From TMED14 sp965657195 (GTDB taxonomy: Bacteria; Bacteroidota; Bacteroidia; Flavobacteriales; Schleiferiaceae): a stretch of 7,992 nucleotides of DNA. The stretch covers positions 1 through 7,992 of the forward strand of contig CBFHNK010000072.1 of the NCBI GenBank assembly GCA_965657195.1, given 5' to 3'. Position numbers and translations under genes: made by a program. The stretch's first letter is position 1. Every line of letters begins with the position of its first letter. A model generated the notes under the pieces. That model did no database searches and was not told the DNA's origin. It was given only the letters and a program-made list of their open reading frames with translations. Below are positions 1 to 5,240 of this stretch, one piece after another.

Positions 1-741
1 TACGAAGGCGTCGTTCGCGGCGTACAGACCTTTGGTGTGTTCGTCGAAATCGGTCGCGGAACCGAAGGCTTGCTCCACGTTTCAGAGATGGACTGGAAGC
101 GCGTCGAGAACCCCGGTGACCTCTACCAAGAGGGCGACCGCGTTCAGGTGAAGCTGCTGAGCATTGACGACAAAGGCAAGCTCCGCTTGTCGCGCAAAGT
201 CCTGCTCGAGAAGCCCGAAGGCTACGTAGAGCGCGAAGAGCGTCCCCGTGAGGAGCGCGGACCCCGCGAGCCCCGCGGCGACCGTGGTGGCCGTGAAGGT
301 GGCCGCGACCGCGGACCCCGCAGCCAGCGCCCAGCCCGCGAAGAGCGTGCTGAGGGTGGCGAAGGTGAGCAAGCCAGCCCGGTAGAGGGCGGCGAAGTTC
401 GCGAGTCTCGTGAAGACCGTCCACGCAGCGAGCGCAGCCGCCCCCGTGGCGAGCAGCGCGAAGAGCGCGGTGAGCGTCCGGCCCGTGAGGACCGTGGCGA
501 GCGCCCAGTCCGCGAAGAGCGCGGTGAGCGTCCAGCCCGTGAAGAGCGCCCCCGTGGCGAAGGTGGCAACCGCAACGGCGGCAACCGCAATGGTGGAGGC
601 AACCGCAACGGAGGCAACCGCAACGGCGAAGGTCAAAACCGCGGCAAGCGTCCAGGTGGTGCCAACCGCGTGAAGCAGGCTCCGAAAGAGCCCGAGCGCA
701 AAGGCTTCTTCAGCTCACTGTTCGGCAGCCGCAATAAGTAA
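1..741 (+). CDS. pnp: Polynucleotide phosphorylase, C-terminal part (S1 domain plus Arg/Gly/Asn-rich tail)
   Basis: This is the 3' end of a gene that begins before the window; frame 1 is open from base 1 and encodes 246 residues. The first ~66 residues (YEGVVRGVQTFGVFVEIG ... KLRLSRKVLL) are an S1 RNA-binding domain, with GVFVEI, GLLHVSEM and a closing LSRK strand. PNPase is a phosphorolytic 3'-5' exoribonuclease; its catalytic RNase PH domains and KH domain would lie upstream and are not visible. The remaining ~175 residues are a low-complexity tail of RGG/GER/REER motifs, three near-identical 9-residue repeats (EERGERPAR type), four NRNG repeats, and a terminal KGFFSSLFGSRNK. Such a basic tail probably adds RNA binding (inference). 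The rpoD gene 45 bp downstream fits the pnp-rpoD order known in Bacteroidota. Another S1 protein is possible, but the S1 sequence and its neighbour favour PNPase. Confidence 0.85.
   Translation, partial: YEGVVRGVQTFGVFVEIGRGTEGLLHVSEMDWKRVENPGDLYQEGDRVQVKLLSIDDKGKLRLSRKVLLEKPEGYVEREERPREERGPREPRGDRGGREGGRDRGPRSQRPAREERAEGGEGEQASPVEGGEVRESREDRPRSERSRPRGEQREERGERPAREDRGERPVREERGERPAREERPRGEGGNRNGGNRNGGGNRNGGNRNGEGQNRGKRPGGANRVKQAPKEPERKGFFSSLFGSRNK
460..552 (+). repeat. 27-bp in-frame tandem repeat in the pnp tail
   Basis: Three consecutive 27-bp units (460-486, 487-513, 514-540) encode EERGERPAR, EDRGERPVR and EERGERPAR, and a fourth degenerate unit (EERPR) follows. The units differ mainly at third codon positions, so the repeat has been kept at protein level as well as DNA level. 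Arrays of this kind can gain or lose units between strains. Confidence 0.8.
565..627 (+). repeat. NRNG repeat block in the pnp tail
   Basis: Four copies of the codons for Asn-Arg-Asn-Gly (starting at 568, 583, 601 and 616) are separated by one or two glycine codons, a 15-18 bp period. The block gives an Asn/Gly/Arg-rich stretch like those in RNA-binding low-complexity tails. Confidence 0.8.
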
Positions 742-786
742 GCATTTGATTTATTCGTTTAATTTTAGCGATCTAAGTATCCGCCC

Positions 787-1650
787 ATGCGTCAGTTAAA
801 GATTACCAAGCAGGTTACCAACCGCGAAACCGCTTCGCTGGACAAGTACCTGCAAGAGATTGGTAAGGTCGAGCTGATTACCGCCGACGAGGAGGTAGAG
901 CTCGCCCAGAAGATCAAAGCCGGCGACCAGCGCGCCCTAGAGAAGTTGACCAAGGCCAACCTGCGATTCGTCGTGTCGGTAGCCAAGCAATACCAAAACC
1001 AGGGTTTGACGCTTCCGGATTTGATCAACGAGGGCAACCTAGGATTGATTAAGGCTGCGCAGCGTTTTGACGAGACGCGCGGTTTTAAGTTCATCTCGTA
1101 CGCCGTTTGGTGGATTCGCCAGTCGATTTTGCAGGCCTTGGCCGAGCAGAGCCGTATTGTGCGCCTTCCGCTGAACAAGATTGGATCGATCAACAAAATC
1201 AACAAGGCCTATGCGTCGCTCGAGCAGCAGCACGAGCGTCCGCCGAGTGCCGAAGAGATTGCCACGAAGCTCGAAATGAGCGAAATGGACGTTAAGGAGT
1301 CGCTGCGCAACAGCGGCCGCCACGTGTCCATGGACGCTCCGTTGGTTGAGGGTGAAGACAGCAACTTGTACGACGTACTGAATTCAGACGACAGTCCGAA
1401 TCCTGACGACGACTTGATGGTGGACTCGCTCCGTACCGAGATCGAGCGTTCGCTTGCGACCTTGACGCCCCGCGAGGGCGACGTGATTCGCCTGTACTTT
1501 GGGCTCAACGGACAGCATCCGTTGACGCTCGAAGAGATCGGCGAAAAGTTTGACCTGACCCGCGAACGCGTGCGCCAGATCAAAGAGAAGGCGATTCGCC
1601 GACTCAAGCACACCTCGCGCAGCAAGATCCTCAAGACCTACTTGGGTTAA
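787..1650 (+). CDS. rpoD: RNA polymerase primary sigma factor RpoD (short Bacteroidota type)
   Basis: The 287-aa product is a sigma-70 family primary sigma factor that directs core RNA polymerase to housekeeping promoters. Region 1.2 covers about residues 15-48. Region 2 (about 55-126) includes the core-binding LPDLINEGNLGLIKA and the -10 melting/recognition segment RGFKFISYAVWWIRQSILQA. Region 3 spans about 130-210, with acidic residues at 200-209. Region 4 (about 215-280) has the helix-turn-helix LTLEEIGEKFDLTRERVRQI that contacts the upstream element. It lacks the long region 1.1 of E. coli RpoD (613 aa), as is normal for Bacteroidota. The start MRQLKITKQV matches the usual N-terminus from memory. 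No Shine-Dalgarno sequence is visible, and the 45-bp gap after pnp shows no terminator, so co-transcription with pnp is possible. Confidence 0.96.
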   Translation: MRQLKITKQVTNRETASLDKYLQEIGKVELITADEEVELAQKIKAGDQRALEKLTKANLRFVVSVAKQYQNQGLTLPDLINEGNLGLIKAAQRFDETRGFKFISYAVWWIRQSILQALAEQSRIVRLPLNKIGSINKINKAYASLEQQHERPPSAEEIATKLEMSEMDVKESLRNSGRHVSMDAPLVEGEDSNLYDVLNSDDSPNPDDDLMVDSLRTEIERSLATLTPREGDVIRLYFGLNGQHPLTLEEIGEKFDLTRERVRQIKEKAIRRLKHTSRSKILKTYLG

Positions 1651-1671
1651 TTCGGGGGCGGCGTACCTTCG
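1641..1671 (+). promoter_or_regulatory. Bacteroidota-type -33/-7 promoter for the lipoprotein gene
   Basis: CTTG at 1641-1644 is followed after exactly 19 nt by TACCTTCG at 1664-1671. This is close to the Bacteroidota primary-sigma consensus TTTG-N19-TAnnTTTG, with one mismatch in each element. The -33 element lies in the last codons of rpoD. The -7 element ends 5 bp before the ATG at 1677, which puts the predicted transcription start at or within a base or two of the start codon and implies a leaderless or nearly leaderless message. Confidence 0.55.
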
Positions 1672-1676
1672 CAGGT

Positions 1677-3020
1677 ATGCGCCGTACCCTTTACCTTTTT
1701 GCAACCGCACTAGCCCTGGCTGGTGCGGTTTTTTCGTGTTCGCCCGCCCAGAAAGCCCTGCGCCGTAGCGCCAAGCTCGAAGAGTCGGGCCTGTCGTACG
1801 AGGCCACGCTTTCGGCACTTGATGCCCTTGAAGCCAAGCGCAGCAACGTCAACGCCGCCGCCGAGGTGAAGCGCCTCGGTACCCGTGAGGTGGCCCGCCA
1901 GGTGGCTGAGTTCCGCGCCCTCAACGCCGCGGGTGAAACGGTGGGCGCCCTCGACGCCTACGTGCGCGCCAAAGACCTCGAGGACCGCGCCAACCGTGCT
2001 GGGGTTCTCATCACCGGCACGGCCGAAGCCGCCAGCGAGTACGCAAGCGCCCGTGCGGGTCATGTGGCCAAGCTGCGCCGCGAAGGGGCCTCTGCCCTCA
2101 ATGCCCAGGATTACGCCGGAGCCGAGCGATTGCTCGCCCAAGCGCTGAAGTACGATCCAGACAACGAGGTGCTGCGCGGCGAGTGGCGCGAGGCCGTGGC
2201 CACCCCCATGTACCAAGAGGGGCTGCGCCGCCTTCAAAACCGAATGTGGCGCGGGGCCCACGACCAGTTTACGGCGATGGAGGCAAAAATTGGGGTTCCG
2301 TACCGCGACAGCCGTGCCCTCATGGATTCGGCCGTGGCCGCCGGCCGGGTGACCGTAGGACTACGGGACGTCATTGCCCCCACCCGCCAAGAGATGGACC
2401 TCGCCGTGGGGCTGAGGGGCGAGCTGTTCAGCCAGGTGCGCGCGCTCAACGATCCATTTATTGAGTGGGTTGACTGGTCTGAACGTGCGCGTTTTGCGGC
2501 CACGACCCAGCCCGACTACGTGATTGAGCTCGAGATGACGGACTGGACTGAGGTACCGGGCACCATGACCCGCTACGAGCGCCAGGGCTACCGCCGCGAG
2601 ACCTACGACGTCAAGCAGCCCGACGGCACGACCAAAAAAGAGGAGCGTTTCATCAAGGTGCTCTACTACGACGTCGACTACCGGGTCTTTGTGCGCGGAG
2701 CCCTCAACGCCAAGCTCGTACAGGGCAACCGCATTTTGAGCCAGCGCGAAGTCTCTGAGCAGATGGAGCGCATTATCGCCAGCGCGGAATACAGCGGCGA
2801 CGCCAGCAACCTATACCCCGGTCAGTGGTCGAGCATTCAAGAAGACAAGCCGGGTGACCGGGTCAACCGCGGTTCAAAGTCGTCGCTCGACGGACGCTTT
2901 CGCACGCGCTTTGACCCGTCGGTGGTTCCGACGATGCGCGACCAGGTGCGCTCTGCTCTCGCCGCCAAAGCCGCCCGCGAACTTCGGGCCGCGATTGCGG
3001 ATCCGAGCTTCATGCCCTAA
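1677..3020 (+). CDS. Predicted lipoprotein with TPR-like segment, function unknown
   Basis: The 447-aa product starts with a basic N-terminus (MRR), a hydrophobic stretch and a lipobox-like VFSC with Cys21, so it should be a lipid-anchored envelope protein. Residues 133-168 (REGASALNAQDYAGAERLLAQALKY region) fit a TPR repeat, and the flanking residues 25-225 look entirely alpha-helical, suggesting a solenoid. The C-terminal half (about 275-440) changes character: beta-like strands (YVIELEMTDW, VLYYDVDYRVFVRGAL) and a final Ala/Arg-rich helix. A VNRG-KSSLDGRFRTRFDPS segment at about 396-415 is a possible family signature. I do not recognise the family. It begins 26 bp after rpoD with its own likely promoter. 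Codon use matches its neighbours. The lipoprotein call is good; the function is open. Confidence 0.8.
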   Translation: MRRTLYLFATALALAGAVFSCSPAQKALRRSAKLEESGLSYEATLSALDALEAKRSNVNAAAEVKRLGTREVARQVAEFRALNAAGETVGALDAYVRAKDLEDRANRAGVLITGTAEAASEYASARAGHVAKLRREGASALNAQDYAGAERLLAQALKYDPDNEVLRGEWREAVATPMYQEGLRRLQNRMWRGAHDQFTAMEAKIGVPYRDSRALMDSAVAAGRVTVGLRDVIAPTRQEMDLAVGLRGELFSQVRALNDPFIEWVDWSERARFAATTQPDYVIELEMTDWTEVPGTMTRYERQGYRRETYDVKQPDGTTKKEERFIKVLYYDVDYRVFVRGALNAKLVQGNRILSQREVSEQMERIIASAEYSGDASNLYPGQWSSIQEDKPGDRVNRGSKSSLDGRFRTRFDPSVVPTMRDQVRSALAAKAARELRAAIADPSFMP

Positions 3021-3022
3021 TT

Positions 3023-3056
3023 GGCGAGGTTGGCTCGTTGGCAAGGTTGGCTCGTT
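3023..3056 (+). repeat. 17-bp tandem repeat, two units (locus A)
   Basis: Two adjacent 17-bp units, GGCGAGGTTGGCTCGTT (3023-3039) and GGCAAGGTTGGCTCGTT (3040-3056), differ at one base. They begin 2 bp after the lipoprotein stop codon. The same unit recurs four times at 7736-7804, so this belongs to a dispersed intergenic repeat family. Confidence 0.85.
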
Positions 3057-3062
3057 AGCCAA
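3047..3062 (+). other. Hairpin at the lipoprotein gene 3' end
   Basis: TTGGCT (3047-3052), loop CGTT, AGCCAA (3057-3062) form a perfect 6-bp stem that uses the end of the second 17-bp repeat. A competing 5-bp hairpin, AGCCA-AA-TGGCT, lies at 3057-3068. No T-run follows, so this is not a typical intrinsic terminator. It could stabilise the mRNA 3' end. Confidence 0.5.
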
Positions 3063-3123
3063 ATGGCTGACGCGGAACATTGGGCAATACCTGAGTCGCA
3101 GGATTCCCTTCTTCAATGACTTC

Positions 3124-3140
3124 GATGCAGCACCTGCATC
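3124..3140 (+). other. Perfect 7-bp inverted repeat between the lipoprotein gene and plsC
   Basis: GATGCAG, loop CAC, CTGCATC. It is followed 10-13 nt later by a short T-run (ATTTTG), too far for a standard intrinsic terminator. It could be an operator, a weak terminator or chance. Confidence 0.35.
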
Positions 3141-3228
3141 ACTTGCATATTTTGCGTAAAAAGGACACTAAGGTTGCACGGTTTACCGAATAGTTTTCGT
3201 TAGCTTCGGCCAACCTAAACGCATCTTA

Positions 3229-3993
3229 ATGTCTTCACTTCGCGCGATTTGGCGCTTGTCCGCGGCCTGCTGGCTCTTTGCGGTACTGGCTCTTAGCTTG
3301 CCCCTAGTTCGCCTTGTCGGCGGTCCGCGGCGGGCCCACCGCTTCTTTTTGGGCTGGATTGGGGCGATGCACCGCACCTTGAACCTAAAAGTGGAACGCA
3401 TCGGCGACCTGCCCGATGAACCCAGCATTCTTCTGGGCAACCACCCCTCGTACCTCGACATCTTTTTGTGCTACGACCGTCGCCCCACCGCGATTGTGGC
3501 GGCACGTGAATTTAAATGGTTTCCGTTTGTAGGTTGGGCCGCTCAAGCGATTGGCACCGTCTGGGTTCACCGCAAATGCCCTGAATCGCGCAAGCGCATT
3601 GTTCCGTGCCTCATTGACGCGCTGAGGGCCCAGCGCAGCGCGTTTGTATTCCCTGAGGGGCGCACCACCGACGGCGTGCTGCCGACCACCGTGCGCATGG
3701 GTATGTTTAAGGCGGCCGCCGAGGCCGGGGTTCCGGTGACTTATGTCGGAATCCGCTACGGCAACCGCAAAGCCGCCTACTATCACGACTTGAAGGGCGG
3801 ATTCGTGCCGCACCTTTTGAGGCATTTGTGGTCGCTCCTGTGCGAGCCCCAGATTGAGGTTTCGCTTCGCTACAGCCGTCCGCAGCGCTTGACCTGCCCT
3901 GAGCGCGGAATGCGAAGGTTTGAAAACTTCGTGCGGTGGCACCTGCGGCGCGACGTACCTTTGCAGCCTGCGCACGCAGTTTATCGGGGCTGA
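3229..3993 (+). CDS. plsC: 1-acyl-sn-glycerol-3-phosphate acyltransferase family protein (PlsC-like)
   Basis: The 254-aa product belongs to the PlsC/LPLAT acyltransferase family, which transfers an acyl chain to lysophosphatidic acid or a related lysolipid at the inner membrane. Residues 11-30 form one hydrophobic membrane segment. The catalytic HX4D motif is NHPSYLD (His72, Asp77). The substrate-binding motif FPEGRT lies at 141-146. The motif-II region is VWVHRKCPESR (about 111-121) and motif IV is VPVTYVGIRY (168-177). The length is typical. The start is the first ATG of the frame, with no Shine-Dalgarno sequence. TAGTTTTC (3191) and TAGCTTCG (3201) upstream each match the -7 consensus at 7 of 8 positions when free positions are counted, but neither has a -33 element at 19 nt. 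The stop codon TGA lies inside the tmRNA gene, an 8-nt overlap. A related lysolipid (for example aminolipid) acyltransferase role cannot be excluded. Confidence 0.88.
   Translation: MSSLRAIWRLSAACWLFAVLALSLPLVRLVGGPRRAHRFFLGWIGAMHRTLNLKVERIGDLPDEPSILLGNHPSYLDIFLCYDRRPTAIVAAREFKWFPFVGWAAQAIGTVWVHRKCPESRKRIVPCLIDALRAQRSAFVFPEGRTTDGVLPTTVRMGMFKAAAEAGVPVTYVGIRYGNRKAAYYHDLKGGFVPHLLRHLWSLLCEPQIEVSLRYSRPQRLTCPERGMRRFENFVRWHLRRDVPLQPAHAVYRG
3956..3963 (+). promoter_or_regulatory. Likely -7 element of the ssrA promoter, inside plsC
   Basis: TACCTTTG fits the Bacteroidota -7 consensus TAnnTTTG perfectly. It lies in the plsC codons for Val-Pro-Leu, 22 bp before the mature tmRNA 5' end, so transcription would start near 3967-3970 and leave a short leader for RNase P. 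No good TTTG lies at the expected -33 distance, so support rests on the -7 element and its position. Confidence 0.45.
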
Positions 3994-4376
3994 CCGGTTT
4001 TGACAGCAAGCCGAGGCGGTGTGTAAGCATGCCGAGCTATCCTGATGTCGCTCGTAAATCGATGCAGGGAACAACAACAGGCGAGTACAACTACGCTCTT
4101 GCCGCCTAATCATCCGATAGGAGATTTGGCTTGTTTCGCACAAGGTGCGAAAGCAGGACATCCCTCGAAATCCCGGTCCTGCGGAGTTCGATCAAGGGGT
4201 GCCGTAAATGCGGGAACCGGAAGCCACCGGCCACTGAGGGCTTCTTAAATTTTAGTGGCTAAGCTTAAGGTAGGGTGTGGCTCCCCGGCCTTCGGTCGAA
4301 AAGCAATGATCCACTAAGCATGTAGAAAGCGCATGGTTTCCTTGTTTGGACGTGGGTTCAAATCCCACCAGCTCCA
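3986..4376 (+). ncRNA. ssrA: Transfer-messenger RNA (tmRNA)
   Basis: A one-piece tmRNA of about 391 nt that rescues ribosomes stalled on broken mRNAs and tags the nascent chain for proteolysis with SmpB. The 5' end GGGGCTGACC pairs with CAGCTCC at 4369-4375 as a 7-bp acceptor stem with one G-U pair; A4376 is the discriminator. The D-arm-like GGTTTTGACAGC follows the 5' strand. The T-arm at the 3' end has GTGGG, TTCAAAT, CCCAC. The tag reading frame is at 4080-4109. The sequence after the discriminator is CAC, so CCA is not encoded and must be added. Internal GC-rich segments (for example GCTCCCCGGCCTTCGGTCG near 4278) fit the pseudoknots. A strong terminator lies 24 nt downstream. The 5' end overlaps the plsC stop codon. 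Confidence 0.97.
4080..4109 (+). other. ssrA: tmRNA tag-peptide reading frame (GEYNYALAA)
   Basis: Within tmRNA, the resume codon GGC (4080-4082) starts GEYNYALAA and ends at TAA (4107-4109). A CAA/ACA-rich single-stranded stretch precedes it, as usual. The terminal ALAA is the protease-recognition end. From memory, related Bacteroidota tags are GETNYALAA and GENNYALAA; here the third residue is Tyr. Confidence 0.92.
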
Positions 4377-4399
4377 CACGATGATCCGAGTGACCAAAG

Positions 4400-4423
4400 A
4401 AGCACCCTTCGGGGTGCTTTTTT
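4400..4423 (+). terminator. Intrinsic terminator of ssrA
   Basis: AAGCACCC (4400-4407), tetraloop TTCG, GGGTGCTT (4412-4419) give a perfect 8-bp stem running into six T residues (4418-4423). It lies just after the tmRNA 3' end and reads on the plus strand. The minus strand has only a short T-run on the far side, so it mainly serves ssrA. Confidence 0.93.
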
Positions 4424-4702
4424 ATTGAATGTGCTGGACTGCCCTCACATAGTCATCCCAGCCGCTACCATCAAGTACTAAAACCCCTCCCCGATCCGGG
4501 CGTTATTTAAATTTTGTGTGTTTATTTTAAATTGAACGGATTATTAATTAAAATTTTTAGCCTGTTTTTAAATAACATGTCCCGAATTTCAATGGACAAC
4601 TTCATACATGGCAACTACCAATCCAATTGTGCAATAACTATTACAAATGCAACTAGCTGAGCCCTTGAAGTCACAAATCATAAAATATTAAAACTACCGA
4701 AA
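4424..4702. other. AT-rich non-coding stretch
   Basis: There is no supported gene between the ssrA terminator and the 3' end of the small minus-strand gene. From about 4490 the sequence becomes strongly AT-rich (runs such as TTATTTAAATTTTG and ATTAATTAAAATTTTTAG), unlike the GC-rich coding regions around it. A 27-codon plus-strand frame starting at 4578 shows no coding character. I see no RNA structure or long repeat. Confidence 0.6.
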
Positions 4703-4972
4703 TCAAAAGAGAAAAATAAGTCCGACGATAAGAAGTGAGTAGAAAATAAAAAAAATAGCCAGTCCGAGTAGCATTTTTTTATTCTGTAGTGACTTTCGAT
4801 CATTAAACACTGCCTTGAGTTGATCCTTCTCTTCCTTTGAAGCTTGGCGTGAACCCCTTTGATGAAATTCTGCCTTTCGCTTAAAGTATACAGGAGACTT
4901 CTTGTCGCGCAATAAGTTTCTATTGTTACGAATAGAACTCCGCATATTGGAAATGAACCCGCCTCCAATCAT
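4703..4972 (-). CDS. Small basic membrane protein with C-terminal anchor, function unknown
   Basis: The frame from ATG at 4972 encodes 89 residues. A TTG five codons upstream also opens the frame, but the ATG giving MIGGGFISNM is the natural start. Residues 1-66 are hydrophilic and strongly basic (RSSIRNNRNLLRDKK, KRKAEFHQRGSRQ, then KEEKDQLKAVFNDRK). Residues 67-89 are a continuous hydrophobic segment (MLLGLAIFFIFYSLL...). The expected layout is a cytoplasmic basic domain and a C-terminal membrane anchor. The GGGF N-terminus with a basic stretch recalls small hypothetical proteins of Flavobacteriia, from memory only. The gene is AT-rich, unlike its neighbours, which suggests separate ancestry or weak selection on codon use. 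Another minus-strand frame over the same bases lacks this organised pattern and was not chosen. It converges on ssrA. Confidence 0.65.
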   Translation of the reverse strand: MIGGGFISNMRSSIRNNRNLLRDKKSPVYFKRKAEFHQRGSRQASKEEKDQLKAVFNDRKSLQNKKMLLGLAIFFIFYSLLIVGLIFLF

Positions 4973-5104
4973 AGTGAAATGTCCCAATGGTTAGTGTCGC
5001 TCAAAATGATCACATAACTCACTACCCATACTAAGTTAGCCGATTTCGCAGTTTTTGAGATCAATCAACAACTTTTTTAACGCCGCCGGATCTAGCGACA
5101 TTTC

Positions 5105-5239
5105 CTAGTGATCTCGATGCTCAAATTCCTCTTTGCTCCGCAGCCGAATGCGACGAATGGCGAGGACAATCACGGCCACTAGGGCCAATACAGCGAGCAC
5201 GGCTTCGGTCCCGAGAATCCACTGGGCTGCGCGGTCCAC
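5105..5239 (-). CDS. 44-aa single-span membrane protein downstream of ybjQ
   Basis: A short frame starts at GTG (5239-5237), one base after the ybjQ stop codon, and ends at TAG (5107-5105). The 44 residues are a short N-terminus (MDRAAQWILG), a hydrophobic helix of about residues 13-28 (AVLAVLALVAVIVLAI), then RRIRLRSKEEFEHRDH. The positive-inside rule predicts the C-terminus in the cytoplasm. An in-frame stop at 5254-5252 rules out a much longer product, and no ATG exists upstream. Support comes from the clean membrane helix followed by a charged tail, GC-rich coding composition like ybjQ, and the 1-bp spacing that implies translational coupling in one transcript. Function is unknown; it could work with YbjQ at the membrane (inference). 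Confidence 0.65.
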   Translation of the reverse strand: MDRAAQWILGTEAVLAVLALVAVIVLAIRRIRLRSKEEFEHRDH

Positions 5240-5240
5240 G

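Noticed and set aside
82..636. Long open frames on the minus strand opposite the pnp tail
   Set aside because: They are by-products of the GC-rich Arg/Gly codon repeats; the translations are low-complexity and Ala/Val- or Arg/Pro/Ser-rich, with no domain.
741..786. Promoter for rpoD in the pnp-rpoD gap (TTTG at 745, TAATTTTA at 760)
   Set aside because: The elements are only 11 bp apart, not about 19, so the match is probably chance in an AT-rich gap.
3206..3215. GCCAACC upstream of plsC as an inverted copy of the 17-bp repeat core
   Set aside because: Only seven bases match and the flanks do not fit the unit.
3385..4161. 258-residue minus-strand frame opposite plsC and ssrA
   Set aside because: It runs antisense to a gene with clear catalytic motifs and into a tmRNA; its translation has no recognisable features.
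4352..4376. tmRNA 3' end as an attachment site with a second copy in the island
   Set aside because: No repeat of the T-arm/acceptor sequence was seen between 4380 and 5104, and the ssrA terminator directly follows intact.
4578..4661. 27-codon plus-strand frame in the AT-rich stretch (ATGTCCCGA...)
   Set aside because: It is short, with no membrane segment, motif or coding composition.
4678..4968. Second minus-strand frame overlapping the small membrane-protein gene
   Set aside because: Its translation lacks the ordered basic region plus terminal membrane helix of the chosen frame, and the two cannot both be well constrained.
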